A stretch of DNA of 64,000 bases from UBA4416 sp963422675. GTDB lineage: Bacteria > Bacteroidota > Bacteroidia > B-17B0 > Aurantibacillaceae. This document shows, in pieces, positions 9,264 through 17,399 of this stretch. The stretch covers positions 44,905 through 108,904 of the forward strand of contig CAXVYS010000023.1 of NCBI GenBank assembly GCA_963422675.2, in the 5' to 3' direction. The translations under genes were made by a program, and so were the position numbers. How positions within the stretch are numbered: position 1 is the stretch's first letter; the number at the start of each line of letters is the position of its first letter. A model generated the notes under the pieces. It did not search any database and was not told the origin of the DNA. It worked only from the letters and a program-made list of their open reading frames with translations.

Positions 9264-10085
9264 GTGAAATCTGTAGAAACCTTAACGTTTTCGGTCTTTT
9301 TTATAAATCAAAAACTGTATCTTTACACGTTGAAAATTGCAAAGCTGATACTCGCCCCGATCTGGAAAACATGGTTTTTCCTGGTGTTTGCGACGTCGTT
9401 TCTTTTGCTTTACCCGTTTTTTTGGTTTACGATTACTACAAAACGGCTCGATGCCGCTTTTAAGCTGAAACGGATCTGGGCCTGTTGCATTGTTTTTTTC
9501 TCCGGAATAAAGCCGGTAGTTATTTACAGGTCTTCCTCCAAAAAAATGCCACGTCCCTGTGTATTTGTTGGTAATCACACCTCTTACCTGGATATTATAT
9601 TAAGCCCTTTTTATATCGATCACCTGGCCTTATTTCTTGGTAAAGCAGAATTATTAAAAGCGCCTCTGTTTAAATTGTTTTTTCAAAAAATGGATATTCC
9701 GGTAAACCGTAAAAGCAGGATGGATGCCGTAAGATCGATTAAGAGAATGGAAGAGGAAATTGACAAAGGACATAGCATGGTTATTTTTCCTGAAGGAACT
9801 ATTCCCGTAAACACCCACCGAACCCTTCCTTTTAAAAACGGGGCTTTTAAACTGGCGATAGATAAGCAAATTCCTATTGTACCGATAGTAAACATCAATA
9901 ACTTTAAGCTGTTACAGAATGGGGGCTTTTTTAAAAGCTCGGGCAGGCCGGGATTGGCTAAAATGATTGTATTTGAACCTATTTCTACAAAGGGAATGAC
10001 TGAAGAAAATTTAGTAGATTTGCGGGAGCGGGTTCACACTCTAATTAATGATACCTTAAAGGAATATTATGGAACAAAAAATTGA
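9264..10085 (+). CDS. plsC: 1-acyl-sn-glycerol-3-phosphate acyltransferase (PlsC-like)
   Basis: Makes phosphatidic acid by acylating lysophosphatidic acid at the membrane. The acyltransferase motif NHTSYLDI (HX4D) and FPEGTIP (the phosphate-binding block) are clear, after an N-terminal hydrophobic region around APIWKTWFFLVFATSFLLLY. The frame opens with GTG at 9264 (273 residues), but the TTG at 9330 (LKIAKLILAPIW) sits just after a TATCTTTA sequence resembling the -7 element and fits family N-termini better. The end overlaps gatC by 17 bp, so the two are probably co-transcribed. Confidence 0.85.
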   Translation: MKSVETLTFSVFFINQKLYLYTLKIAKLILAPIWKTWFFLVFATSFLLLYPFFWFTITTKRLDAAFKLKRIWACCIVFFSGIKPVVIYRSSSKKMPRPCVFVGNHTSYLDIILSPFYIDHLALFLGKAELLKAPLFKLFFQKMDIPVNRKSRMDAVRSIKRMEEEIDKGHSMVIFPEGTIPVNTHRTLPFKNGAFKLAIDKQIPIVPIVNINNFKLLQNGGFFKSSGRPGLAKMIVFEPISTKGMTEENLVDLRERVHTLINDTLKEYYGTKN

Positions 10086-10368
10086 TATTAAAACAGTTGA
10101 TGAAGTAGCACATTTGGCACGTTTGGAATTTGCAGATGATGCTAAAACGGAAATACTGAATGATATGAACCGTATGTTGTCGTTCGTTAATAAATTAAAT
10201 GAGATGGATACCGAAGGTATAGAGCCTTTGATCTATATGACGGATGAAGTAAACGTAATGCGTGAGGATGAGCCTAAAGAGACCTTAACTCAAAAAGAAG
10301 CATTGAAAAATGCCCCTAAAAAGGATTCTGATTATTTTAAAGTACCAAAAGTGATTGATAACAATTAG
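10069..10368 (+). CDS. gatC: Asp/Glu-tRNA amidotransferase subunit C
   Basis: The small 99-residue subunit of the GatCAB complex, which converts mischarged Glu-tRNA(Gln) and Asp-tRNA(Asn). The conserved VDEVAHLARLEFADD start, the central MLSFVNKLNEMDTEGIEPL and the RED-E patch are diagnostic. gatA and gatB are not in the window. It overlaps plsC by 17 bp and the following GNAT gene by 14 bp, making a compact three-gene unit. Confidence 0.92.
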   Translation: MEQKIDIKTVDEVAHLARLEFADDAKTEILNDMNRMLSFVNKLNEMDTEGIEPLIYMTDEVNVMREDEPKETLTQKEALKNAPKKDSDYFKVPKVIDNN

Positions 10369-10819
10369 GCCATATTCACCGGAATATAAAGAAGAGTTAA
10401 TCTCCATTTTTAAAAGCAATATGCCTTTGTATTTTGCCGAAGAGGAATTGCCCTTATTTGATGCCTTTTTAGATAGAGATGCTTTGGTGAGAGGGCCTTA
10501 CTTACTTGTAGTGAAAGAGGATGTTATTGTGGGTTGTGGAGGTATTGCAATGAATGAACCTACAAAATATACCAACGAGCCACATGTTATCATGACCTGG
10601 GGTATGGTAGATAACAAACGCCATAAAGAAGGTTTTGGTAAGGAGTTATTAAAATTCCGTATCGAAGAATCTAAAAAGAGATATCCCGGTGTAAAAATAG
10701 CCCTGGGGACGACACAACATTCTTTTCCTTTTTTCGAAAAATACGGTTTCAAAACGGTGTTTTATGAAAAAGACCATTGGGCCAAAGGCATGGATCTTTA
10801 CCAAATGGAATTGATCTGA
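10355..10819 (+). CDS. GNAT-family N-acetyltransferase
   Basis: A 154-residue acetyltransferase beginning at a TTG inside the end of gatC (ITIRPYSPEYKEEL is a typical GNAT N-terminus; no ATG is available). Motif A is seen as WGMVDNKRHKEGFGKELLKFR and the C-terminal SFPFFEKYGFKTVFYEKDHWAKGMDLY is typical of the fold. Substrate unknown. It is the last core gene before the cassette array, with the array's first worn repeat starting about 20 bp after its stop. Confidence 0.8.
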   Translation: MITIRPYSPEYKEELISIFKSNMPLYFAEEELPLFDAFLDRDALVRGPYLLVVKEDVIVGCGGIAMNEPTKYTNEPHVIMTWGMVDNKRHKEGFGKELLKFRIEESKKRYPGVKIALGTTQHSFPFFEKYGFKTVFYEKDHWAKGMDLYQMELI

Positions 10820-10841
10820 TACTTCTGGTGAAGCCGTTGTG

Positions 10842-10915
10842 TAACGAAATGTTTAATTAAAGATACCATGTTGTTTTGCATTGATGTCTGCGAGGCTGGA
10901 GTGAGTCGTGTGTTA
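10842..10915 (-). repeat. attC-like element E1 (short, terminal)
   Basis: The edge copy of the array's spacer. It keeps the TAACGAAATGTTTAATTAAAG internal block and the GGCTGGAGTGAGTCGTGTGTTA-like right end, but the outer left arm is missing, leaving about 74 bp rather than ~170. It lies between the core GNAT gene and the YiiX-like cassette. Probably the 3'-terminal cassette boundary, partly decayed. Confidence 0.5.
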
Positions 10916-10940
10916 GTGGCTGGCGTTCTTTATTTTGTTA

Positions 10941-11618
10941 TTAGTTCGACTTTACAGTTTTCAAAAGTTCGCTGTCAAAAATTGCTGCTGGAGAAATTAC
11001 AATTTCATCTGTTGGAATTTTATCACCATAACGCTCTTTCATTTTTTTCTTAACCGCTTCGTTTGATAAGTCGAAATCGCTGAGTTTTTCAAGTTTTCCG
11101 ATTTCAATTCCTGTAGCACGTTTATATATTTTCCAAATGAGTTCGGAGCAATAAATTTTGTCGTCTGACCACTCAAAGGTTAGATCGTAATTTTTGCCAT
11201 TGAAATTGTCGCCAACTTGTTTCATTTTTTCAAGTACTATTGGAGTTAAAACTTGGTCTGCATTTTTAAGTCGTTTGATTACAAATTTTCCATCTTGTCC
11301 ACGAGCAATCCATTTATCAAGAGGAGTTTGTTTTACTGGCTGAACTGCCTCAAAAACAAAAAAGTTATTACTGTCTTTGTAAATAATTCCACAGTGTGAA
11401 TATTTGGATTTTGTTGCAAATTGAATTGCTTTACTTTGGCCAGAAAGTGAAGTTTGAAAAATTAGGTCACCGTTTTTTATTTCATTTTTGTCAGAAAGTA
11501 GTTTTACTTCTGTTTTAGCATTGTCAAGTCTGTGTTTTGGGTCGTAATATTTTTTCTTGGCGTAAAGTCCAACAAATATGAATAAACCAAAAAAACCAAG
11601 TAACACTATTTTCTTCAT
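10941..11618 (-). CDS. YiiX/YebB-like permuted papain-fold (NlpC/P60-type) hydrolase
   Basis: A 225-residue predicted cysteine hydrolase. It has an N-terminal hydrophobic anchor (residues 3-20), then NGDLIFQTSLSGQSKAIQ, SHCGIIY with the likely catalytic His75, and IYCSELIWK with Cys157, the order expected for circularly permuted NlpC/P60 proteins. Family members are thought to act on amide or ester bonds in cell wall or lipids. Start has an A-rich leader and the E2 repeat begins 26 bp upstream; stop is 26 bp from E1. Terminal cassette of the array. Substrate unknown. Confidence 0.75.
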   Translation of the reverse strand: MKKIVLLGFFGLFIFVGLYAKKKYYDPKHRLDNAKTEVKLLSDKNEIKNGDLIFQTSLSGQSKAIQFATKSKYSHCGIIYKDSNNFFVFEAVQPVKQTPLDKWIARGQDGKFVIKRLKNADQVLTPIVLEKMKQVGDNFNGKNYDLTFEWSDDKIYCSELIWKIYKRATGIEIGKLEKLSDFDLSNEAVKKKMKERYGDKIPTDEIVISPAAIFDSELLKTVKSN

Positions 11619-11643
11619 TATATTTATTTTTCTATGCTTGCAG

Positions 11644-11809
11644 GTAGGGTTTTCGAGCTACCAGTAGCATGGCTCAATGCACTCGTTTGCCAAAAAGCTT
11701 TTAACAAAGCTAAATGTTTAATGAACTTTTGCAAAGAACAAATATCCCGCTAGCTACTGAGAATCTTTCCGCTGGCTGTGGACCTGCCTTTGCAAAAGCT
11801 TTGTTGTTA
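11644..11809 (-). repeat. attC-like element E2
   Basis: An imperfect inverted repeat between the YiiX-like and RibD-like genes. It shares GTTTTCGAGCTACC, AACAAAGCTAAATGTTT, TTTGCAAAG and TTTGCAAAAGCTTTGTTG with E8. Its left end reads TAGGG instead of TAACG, and about 20 bp of the outer right arm present in E8 are missing before the terminal GTTA (11806-11809), so it looks partly decayed. Confidence 0.65.
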
Positions 11810-11854
11810 CGTCTGTCCACTGCGAATTATTTTTTTGTCTGTCGCAACTGTGCA

Positions 11855-12427
11855 TTAATTTCGTTTTGTTTCGTAGTGAAGTGCAATTACTCCGGAAGAA
11901 AACGTTTTCGTTTCTATAAGTTTCAATTTTGTCGTTTCAACCACACCTTTAAATAGTGGAATTCCTTGTCCAAGTAAAACCGGATTGACAAATAACCAAA
12001 ACTCATCAATTAGACCTTGACTTAGTAATGAATGAGAAGCAGTCGGACTCCCGAAAATTAGAATATTTTTTCCGTCTTGGTTTTTTATTTTATTGATGTT
12101 GTCTGCAAGATGGTCGCCAATAACTTTGGTGTTGTCAAGACCTTTTTCACTGATTGTCTTTGATAAAACAACTTTTAAAACTTTGTTATACCAGGCAGAA
12201 TGTTCTTTGTCGTGTTTTGATGCGTTTGGTTTTTCGCCAGCAGTTGGCCAGTAACTCTGCATCATTTCATAAGTTACTCGTCCATAAAGCGCAGTGTCGG
12301 CTTGGTTAGTCATCGTGGCAACAAAGTCAAACATTGCATCGTCTATATTTATCCAGTCCATTTCTCTATTAGGTCCTGCCACAAAACCGTCAAGTGAAGT
12401 ATGCATAAAGAATATTAATTTTCTCAT
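11855..12427 (-). CDS. Dihydrofolate reductase / RibD C-terminal-domain family protein
   Basis: A 190-residue member of the RibD_C / DHFR-like family (YyaP/YwjB type), a NADPH-dependent reductase fold. Visible are FMHTSLDGFVAGPN at the start, ALYGRVTYEMMQSYWP, LIFGSPTASHSLLSQGLIDEFWLFVNPVLLGQGIPLF and the family C-terminus. Proteins of this group are often small cassette or plasmid cargo, and the true substrate is mostly unknown. It stands alone between repeats E2 and E3, transcribed in the array's common direction. Confidence 0.85.
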   Translation of the reverse strand: MRKLIFFMHTSLDGFVAGPNREMDWINIDDAMFDFVATMTNQADTALYGRVTYEMMQSYWPTAGEKPNASKHDKEHSAWYNKVLKVVLSKTISEKGLDNTKVIGDHLADNINKIKNQDGKNILIFGSPTASHSLLSQGLIDEFWLFVNPVLLGQGIPLFKGVVETTKLKLIETKTFSSGVIALHYETKRN

Positions 12428-12516
12428 TTTATTATTTGTTTAAATATTAATACTGTTTGTTTGCTCGTTTTATTGTCTGTCGTTTGATGTTTGCAATGTC
12501 TTTATAGAGTTACTGC

Positions 12517-12680
12517 TAACGGTTTTAAGCTAAATTCCAGTTTGGGTTTTGAACACTGTCTACCGAAATGTTTAAATAAAGATAAATGATTAATGGACTT
12601 TTGCAAAGCGAAAATTGAAAAATTGTCTATCATGTTTGCAAATGCTTTGATGTTTACATGACTGAGGGGAACCGTGTGTC
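12517..12680 (-). repeat. attC-like element E3
   Basis: Begins TAACGGTTTTAAGC and contains CTACCGAAATGTTTAAATAAAG and GACTTTTGCAAAGCG ... TTTGCAAATGC as inner inverted arms. The right end reads CCGTGTGTCT in place of GTGTGTTA, so that box has mutated. It lies between the RibD-like gene and the 197-residue unknown. Confidence 0.6.
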
Positions 12681-12714
12681 TCGTCCTGAAATAAGTTGCT
12701 CCAGACAGATAGTT

Positions 12715-13308
12715 TTACCAAAACTTCCACCAAGGTCTGCTTATAGGTTTTTGAATTTTGCATTGTTCAGTCATTTGTGTTTCATACTTTCTATAGCTTC
12801 CACCTATAATTTCTCTTGTCTGAATATTTATTTGAAAGGGAACCCATGGATTTTCATCATTCATAGGGTCGAATGATAAGCCAGTTACTATTTCATTTTG
12901 CAATGTGAGATCTTTAATGCCGTCCCAAGAAATTCTTTCTGTGTACCATACTTCGCCTGTTTTGCTTACTATGATTATATCTGTGTCGTTTGCGCATATC
13001 AAACTTTTGTCTGTACCAACTAATAAACTTTTTATGGTCAAACCAAATATGTCTTTGGCTTTCGTTTCGTTGGGATTCATAACATATCCTTGTCCACGCG
13101 CGATAACAATAATTATGTCGGTGTCTGCATAGTCGTAAACGCCATTGAAGTCTGTCCAACCTGGTTGAAAATTTGCTACCCAATCGGTTCCATCGTTTTT
13201 GAAGAAACGAACGACATAGCCTTCAGAATAAGATGGTGGGTCAGTATGATTAATTGAAACATACATTGGTCCGTATGGAGGAAGTCCTTCTAATATTTTA
13301 AATCTCAT
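12715..13308 (-). CDS. Unknown cassette protein (197 residues) with internal repeat
   Basis: I do not recognise this family. The product is soluble-looking with no signal peptide or membrane helix. A DTDIIIV block occurs twice, in YADTDIIIVIARGQG and CANDTDIIIVSKTGEVWYTERISWDG, which suggests two related beta-rich repeats. The C-terminus ends PISRPWWKFW, rich in Trp. It lies alone between repeats E3 and E4 in the common array direction, with start 29 bp from E4, the spacing seen for the other cassettes. No function proposed. Confidence 0.6.
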   Translation of the reverse strand: MRFKILEGLPPYGPMYVSINHTDPPSYSEGYVVRFFKNDGTDWVANFQPGWTDFNGVYDYADTDIIIVIARGQGYVMNPNETKAKDIFGLTIKSLLVGTDKSLICANDTDIIIVSKTGEVWYTERISWDGIKDLTLQNEIVTGLSFDPMNDENPWVPFQINIQTREIIGGSYRKYETQMTEQCKIQKPISRPWWKFW

Positions 13309-13336
13309 TTTCAGTCGTTTTCTCGGGGCTTACTTA

Positions 13337-13437
13337 TAATGGTTTCAAACTAGAACTTGTGCGTTTTTTGAAACACGTTTCTGTCGAAATTTTTTGCAAA
13401 TGCTTTGATATCGAAGCCTGAATTAAACCGTGTGTTA
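13337..13437 (-). repeat. attC-like element E4 (short form)
   Basis: About 100 bp, starting TAATGGTTTCAAACTAGAAC and ending AACCGTGTGTTA. The inner TTTTGCAAATGC arm is present once; the long middle section is deleted. The TTA at its right end is also the stop codon (TAA) of the gene at 13435-13995, the arrangement often seen in integron cassettes where the ORF ends in the first attC box. Confidence 0.6.
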
Positions 13438-13995
13438 GGGGTTGCCTACTTGTCCTTTGGGCACGAGTATATGTCCACCGCCTTGTATGTCAGCTTGATT
13501 GTCAATAAACCATTTTAGGGCGTGTTCAGCAAAATACTCTGTATAAGTATAAGCTCCTAATTTTTGTTTGTATTTCTTGAGTCTTTTTCTTGTAGCCTTA
13601 ATAATATTGTCTGACCATTTTACAAAGTCGATAGACTTGTCTATCCATTGCATATTACTTACAAATTTTGACTGAAAATAAAGTCTCCCACTATGAATAT
13701 TATTGTCTCTAAAGATACTTCTGTCAAAGTCTAACACTGGCGAATTGGTATTGACAAGCCAATATTTTTGAGTTTCAATATGTTTCAACTTTACATTCGG
13801 TAAGTCGCTACGCCTTGCTAAATGCACTCTTGTGCCTGTTTTTCTAAAGTCAGTTACAACTGTATTGTCAATAAGTGATAATTTATCTGAATAGTGATAA
13901 TAAGGAATTATTATGATGTCATCGAATTTCTTTAAGAACTGATCAAACTCATTTTGGTCGTCAGGGTGAAGGAAAAAATTAACTTGTCTACCCAT
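13435..13995 (-). CDS. Unknown cassette protein (186 residues)
   Basis: Not recognised. The product starts MGRQVNFFLHPDDQNEFDQFLKK, a soluble alpha/beta-looking protein with no signal peptide. The middle holds a charged stretch KATRKRLKKYKQKLGAY and the end ILVPKGQ. Such proteins with a FFLHPDD opening occur as small orphan genes in many bacteria, but no function is known to me. Its stop codon coincides with the right end of repeat E4, and E5 starts 35 bp ahead of its ATG. Confidence 0.6.
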   Translation of the reverse strand: MGRQVNFFLHPDDQNEFDQFLKKFDDIIIIPYYHYSDKLSLIDNTVVTDFRKTGTRVHLARRSDLPNVKLKHIETQKYWLVNTNSPVLDFDRSIFRDNNIHSGRLYFQSKFVSNMQWIDKSIDFVKWSDNIIKATRKRLKKYKQKLGAYTYTEYFAEHALKWFIDNQADIQGGGHILVPKGQVGNP

Positions 13996-14029
13996 ATTTT
14001 AGTTTTCTGTGTTTCTGGTAAGTTACCCC

Positions 14030-14195
14030 TAACGTTTTCGCGGTTTTCATAGGCCTTTTTTGAAACCACTGTCTACCGAAATGTTTAAATAAATATAAAT
14101 AATTAATGGACATTTGCAAAATGAAAATGACTTTCGCGAAGTGGTTTTGTTTACAAATGCCGAAGCCGAATGCCCAAATTGAATTTAGATGCAGT
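14030..14195 (-). repeat. attC-like element E5
   Basis: Begins CCCTAACGTTTTCGCGG and contains CTACCGAAATGTTTAAATAAA, ATTTGCAAAATG, CTTTCGCGAAGTGG and ACAAATGCC. The distal arm TGCCCAAATTGAATTTAGATGC corresponds to the outer arm of E10, but no terminal GTTA is preserved, so the right boundary is approximate. Confidence 0.6.
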
Positions 14196-14199
14196 TTTT

Positions 14200-15069
14200 T
14201 TATTTCAAGTAGTCAAATGTGTTCACCATTTTATATTTTGGACTACGACTAATAAAGTCTCTGAAGTATGCCGTATGGCTTGCTCCCATAAGGATAAAAA
14301 CTCTGTCATTTTCTGTAAGGTTTATTCTATTTAAATTAGAGTACATTCTAATATTACGCTGATAGTATTTAGTGGCCTCATCTGCACCTTCAAATCCTTT
14401 TTCGCTACCTACATGAGAGAGCATTTCAGCATTAACCTCAATAAGAAAGTCCAAATAAGTGTTTTGATTTGTTAGTTTTAATTTATCAAGTAGATTTAGT
14501 TTATTTTCGTCGACATTAACTTGTGGATAATATTTAAGAGGGTTTTTGTAATATTTGTTGTGCCAAAGTGAGTCAATTGAATTTTCCATTTCAGCCCCAA
14601 TATTGTAATTGTAGTTCATTTTATGGTCAATTCCATAAATCTGTTTTGTCCCACTAATGCGCCCTAATTCATAGGCTAACAATTCGATTTCAGATGGATC
14701 TTTGAACTTCATTTTTGGATTGGATACATACGCATTGTATTCTGATTGAAGTTCTTTATTAAATTCAGGTGGTGTTTCTACAATTATTACAGTAGGTCGG
14801 AACCGAGACAGTTTCTTTGCTATTTCATTAATAGCTAATCGATTTTTTTTGTCATTTTCATCAAATTCAGTTTTGTGTGCATCAGAAGTTTCTCCCATGT
14901 GAAAAGTTCCCAAATTAAGAATTGGTATTTTTTTCAGGTCTTCATTGAGACTATTTTCAGAAACCATATTTTGGTCACCTGTATTATTTTTTGTGTTATT
15001 CTGTCCGCTATTAAACGAATAAAAAGCAAAAATGCAAGCTACTAATAATAGTTTATTCATCATTATCAT
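14200..15069 (-). CDS. DUF5694 (TraB-like) secreted protein
   Basis: A 289-residue exported protein of the DUF5694 family. An N-terminal signal sequence (NKLLLVACIFAFYSF) is followed by the family hallmarks ILNLGTFHMGETSDA, PTVIIVETPPEFN, ELGRISGTKQIYGIDHKMNY and the end FILMGASHTAYFRDFI, reminiscent of TraB/PrgY proteins with conserved Gly-His-Asp positions. Activity unknown. It begins 15 bp after the stop of the upstream alpha/beta hydrolase, with no repeat between, so both sit in one cassette. Confidence 0.75.
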   Translation of the reverse strand: MIMMNKLLLVACIFAFYSFNSGQNNTKNNTGDQNMVSENSLNEDLKKIPILNLGTFHMGETSDAHKTEFDENDKKNRLAINEIAKKLSRFRPTVIIVETPPEFNKELQSEYNAYVSNPKMKFKDPSEIELLAYELGRISGTKQIYGIDHKMNYNYNIGAEMENSIDSLWHNKYYKNPLKYYPQVNVDENKLNLLDKLKLTNQNTYLDFLIEVNAEMLSHVGSEKGFEGADEATKYYQRNIRMYSNLNRINLTENDRVFILMGASHTAYFRDFISRSPKYKMVNTFDYLK

Positions 15070-15084
15070 TTTTTAAATTTAGGA

Positions 15085-15963
15085 TTATTTTATTAGAGTG
15101 TCGTTTAGAAAATTAAGTATTTCAGTCGGTAGTTCTTTATGGAATTCTTCTCTGTCAAAACCGGCTGGGTCTGTTGATGGAAGAAAATTCGCACTTGTCA
15201 TTGTCACTGGAAATGGACTTATAAATGAAAAATGTCCTGCGTTACTTATTTTTCTGAATGTCACTTTTGATTTGTCGGGAACACCATTTAATACAACGTC
15301 TGCTGTCCATGCTTTTGGTGTGAAGGTGTCGTGTTCTGCAATTAATAACAGAATTGGAATATTTACGTTGTCCAACGAACTTTCAGGAATATAATATGCT
15401 GCTACCGGAGCCATTAAAACCAAGGTTTTAACTCTTGGGTCGTTTTGTACTTCTACTTGTTGTCCTGTTTGTGTCCAAGGTCTACCGCCTGCTAACGCTA
15501 ATGCAGTGTAGCCACCAAATGAATGTCCAATGATACCAATTTTGTCTACTGAAATATTTTGTCCGAAAATGGTTTCAGATAGTAAGTAATCAATAGTCAA
15601 ACTAACATGCCTTGGCCTGTATTGAAGATTTTCAATGCTTTTTTCTAATTCATTATTGTTTCGGTTATTTCCATAATGTTCTAACATAGCTACGATGTAA
15701 CCGCTTTTCGCTAAAAATGTGCTAATTGTCCGATACAATAAATGTGAACCACCATTGCCGTGAGAAATTATAACAAGAGGAAATCGTCCGGCTACAATTT
15801 TAGCATCTGAACAAACATCCATAGTATAAGGACCAAAATTTGTCGGTGATGATTGTTGATGAGTAGGATATTGAACTAAAACCGGAAATGAAATACCGTT
15901 AGTTTCATCTTTAACTTGAAATTGTGTGCTACCTACAAAGAGTTCTAATTTATTTTCGTTCAT
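15085..15963 (-). CDS. Alpha/beta hydrolase (PAF-acetylhydrolase/dienelactone-hydrolase-like)
   Basis: A 292-residue serine hydrolase. The oxyanion region FPLVIISHGNGGSHLLYR, the nucleophile elbow GIIGHSFGGYTAL, an acid in LLLIAEHDTFTP and a His in ISNAGHFSFISP give the full catalytic set. No signal peptide, so probably cytosolic. The fold is shared with platelet-activating-factor acetylhydrolases and chlorophyllase-like esterases. First gene of a two-gene cassette with the DUF5694 protein, bounded by E6 and E5. Substrate unknown. Confidence 0.85.
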   Translation of the reverse strand: MNENKLELFVGSTQFQVKDETNGISFPVLVQYPTHQQSSPTNFGPYTMDVCSDAKIVAGRFPLVIISHGNGGSHLLYRTISTFLAKSGYIVAMLEHYGNNRNNNELEKSIENLQYRPRHVSLTIDYLLSETIFGQNISVDKIGIIGHSFGGYTALALAGGRPWTQTGQQVEVQNDPRVKTLVLMAPVAAYYIPESSLDNVNIPILLLIAEHDTFTPKAWTADVVLNGVPDKSKVTFRKISNAGHFSFISPFPVTMTSANFLPSTDPAGFDREEFHKELPTEILNFLNDTLIK

Positions 15964-16024
15964 TTTTTAATCGTTATTGTCTTGTTTATGTTGTTGGTTG
16001 TATGCTTGTCTATAATGTTTTGCA

Positions 16025-16136
16025 GTTACTCAAAGGGTGGGGTTTCATGTTCCAAAGACACTTACGTGCTTAATCAAACATTAGTTTTCAAATCAAGTTT
16101 TGTGGTAAAATCCCGCCTTTTGGGTGAGTGTTGTTA
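16025..16136 (-). repeat. attC-like element E6 (different sequence class)
   Basis: About 112 bp. Arms CTCAAAGGGTGGGGTTTCA and TGGTAAAATCCCGCCTTTTG plus GGTGAG pair imperfectly, with a TTAC left end and GTTATGCG right end (GTTA at 16133-16136). It has the same position and architecture as the other spacers but almost no primary sequence in common, which is typical of attC sites from cassettes of different origin. Confidence 0.55.
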
Positions 16137-16190
16137 TGCGTTCGTGCTACTGTCTGTTCGCAGTTTGTCAACCCGAAGTTCGCAAACTGT

Positions 16191-16853
16191 TTATTCATTA
16201 TTATTATTTGTTTTAGTAGTGTAGCAAATTATCCAATAATAAGTCAAATTGAAAAACTTAAACTCGCCTGAAATGTCTTTGAGTTTATGTCGTAAAAATG
16301 GTTCTGTCGGGAAGTTTTTCAAAACTAAATGCGTTGTATTATCTTCAAGTTTTCTTGTCTGATAACTGTTTCCCTGTTCATCTATTTTTGTAATTGGATG
16401 ATTACTCTCTTCAACAAAATTGTTGTCCATAAAAACTACTGTGCCGCCAGGAGAAACTAAACTGTTTACTGTTGAAAGAAATTTGTCAAGATCTTGCAGT
16501 AAAATATGACTCCAAATAAAACCGCCAAACAAACTTTCAAATTTGTTATGGTCAGGAAAATTATAAATGTCAGCAAGTTCAAACGAAACTTGTTTGTTGG
16601 AAATATCTTTTTTCGCAGCAATGTCAATAACAGTTTCATTAATATCGGTTGCAATAATAGAAGTTGCCGTTGCAGCAATTTTCTCTGTCCAGTAACCAGT
16701 CCCACAAGCAATTTCTAAAACTTGTTTGTCGGCAAAAATTTCCTGAAAAATGGTTGCTGCACTTTTCAAGTCCTCTTGTCGTTCAGGTTTGGAATATATT
16801 TTTTCATATTCGTTTGCTCTGTCTTTGTAGTACGAAACTATATCGGTATTCAT
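16191..16853 (-). CDS. SAM-dependent class I methyltransferase
   Basis: A 220-residue enzyme with motif I VLEIACGTGYWTEKIA, motif II IIATDINETVIDIA, and the post-II LADIYNFPDHNKFESLFGGFIWSHI region. No extra domain is present. This is a general small-molecule methyltransferase type (Methyltransf_11/25); the acceptor is unknown. It is the only gene between repeats E6 and E7 and runs in the array's common direction. Confidence 0.85.
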   Translation of the reverse strand: MNTDIVSYYKDRANEYEKIYSKPERQEDLKSAATIFQEIFADKQVLEIACGTGYWTEKIAATATSIIATDINETVIDIAAKKDISNKQVSFELADIYNFPDHNKFESLFGGFIWSHILLQDLDKFLSTVNSLVSPGGTVVFMDNNFVEESNHPITKIDEQGNSYQTRKLEDNTTHLVLKNFPTEPFLRHKLKDISGEFKFFNLTYYWIICYTTKTNNNNE

Positions 16854-16872
16854 GTCGTCATCTGTTTTAATA

Positions 16873-16935
16873 CTAAGTTAGAATTCCAAATGTTCAATTT
16901 TGCACTGAACCCTCCATTTTGCCAAACTGCAGTTA
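16873..16935 (-). repeat. attC-like element E7 (short class)
   Basis: About 63 bp, beginning CTAAGTTAGAATTCC and ending AACTGCAGTTAGGCG. In the gene direction its first box reads GCCTAAC, the classical R'' form. The internal pairing is weak, so this is the least secure member by structure, although the length and GTTAGGC end match textbook attC sites best. Confidence 0.45.
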
Positions 16936-16957
16936 GGCGTTCGTTGTTTTTCTTCGG

Positions 16958-17395
16958 TTAAATTTGTCCTTTATAATTTGAGTCAAAATCAACCATCCAT
17001 TCAATTCCATATTTGTCTCTAAACATACCAAAGTATGATCCCCAAGGACTGTCGGCAATAGGCATTTCAATTTGTCCACCTGCTGAAAGTCCGTTAAATA
17101 AATTGTAGGCTTCTTCTTTACTTTCTGCACTGATTGAAATTTTACTTCTGTTTTCATTTTCGTTTGTTCGTCCCATACTTTCCGGAACATCATTAGCCAT
17201 TAAAATGTTTTTACCGATAGGTAAAGCAATGTGCATTATTTTATTAGCTTCATGTTCTGCTACTGGAAATTCAGCACTTGCCAAGTCTTTGAAACGCATA
17301 ATTTTTACGAACTCTCCGCCAAATACTGATTTGTAAAAGTTGAATGCTTCTTCTGCATTTCCGTTGAAGTTAATGTGAGGATTGATAAGTGCCAT
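16958..17395 (-). CDS. VOC-family (PhnB-like) protein
   Basis: A 145-residue glyoxalase/bleomycin-resistance-fold protein: INPHINFNGNAEEAFNFYKSVFGGEF at the start, then the second half with SWGSYFGMFRDKYGIEWMVDF, typical of PhnB-like (DUF899/3-demethylubiquinone methyltransferase-like) members. Their ligands are mostly unknown. It begins 4 bp after the DUF1801 gene with no repeat between, so both share a cassette bounded by E7 and E8. Confidence 0.85.
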   Translation of the reverse strand: MALINPHINFNGNAEEAFNFYKSVFGGEFVKIMRFKDLASAEFPVAEHEANKIMHIALPIGKNILMANDVPESMGRTNENENRSKISISAESKEEAYNLFNGLSAGGQIEMPIADSPWGSYFGMFRDKYGIEWMVDFDSNYKGQI

Positions 17396-17399
17396 AATT

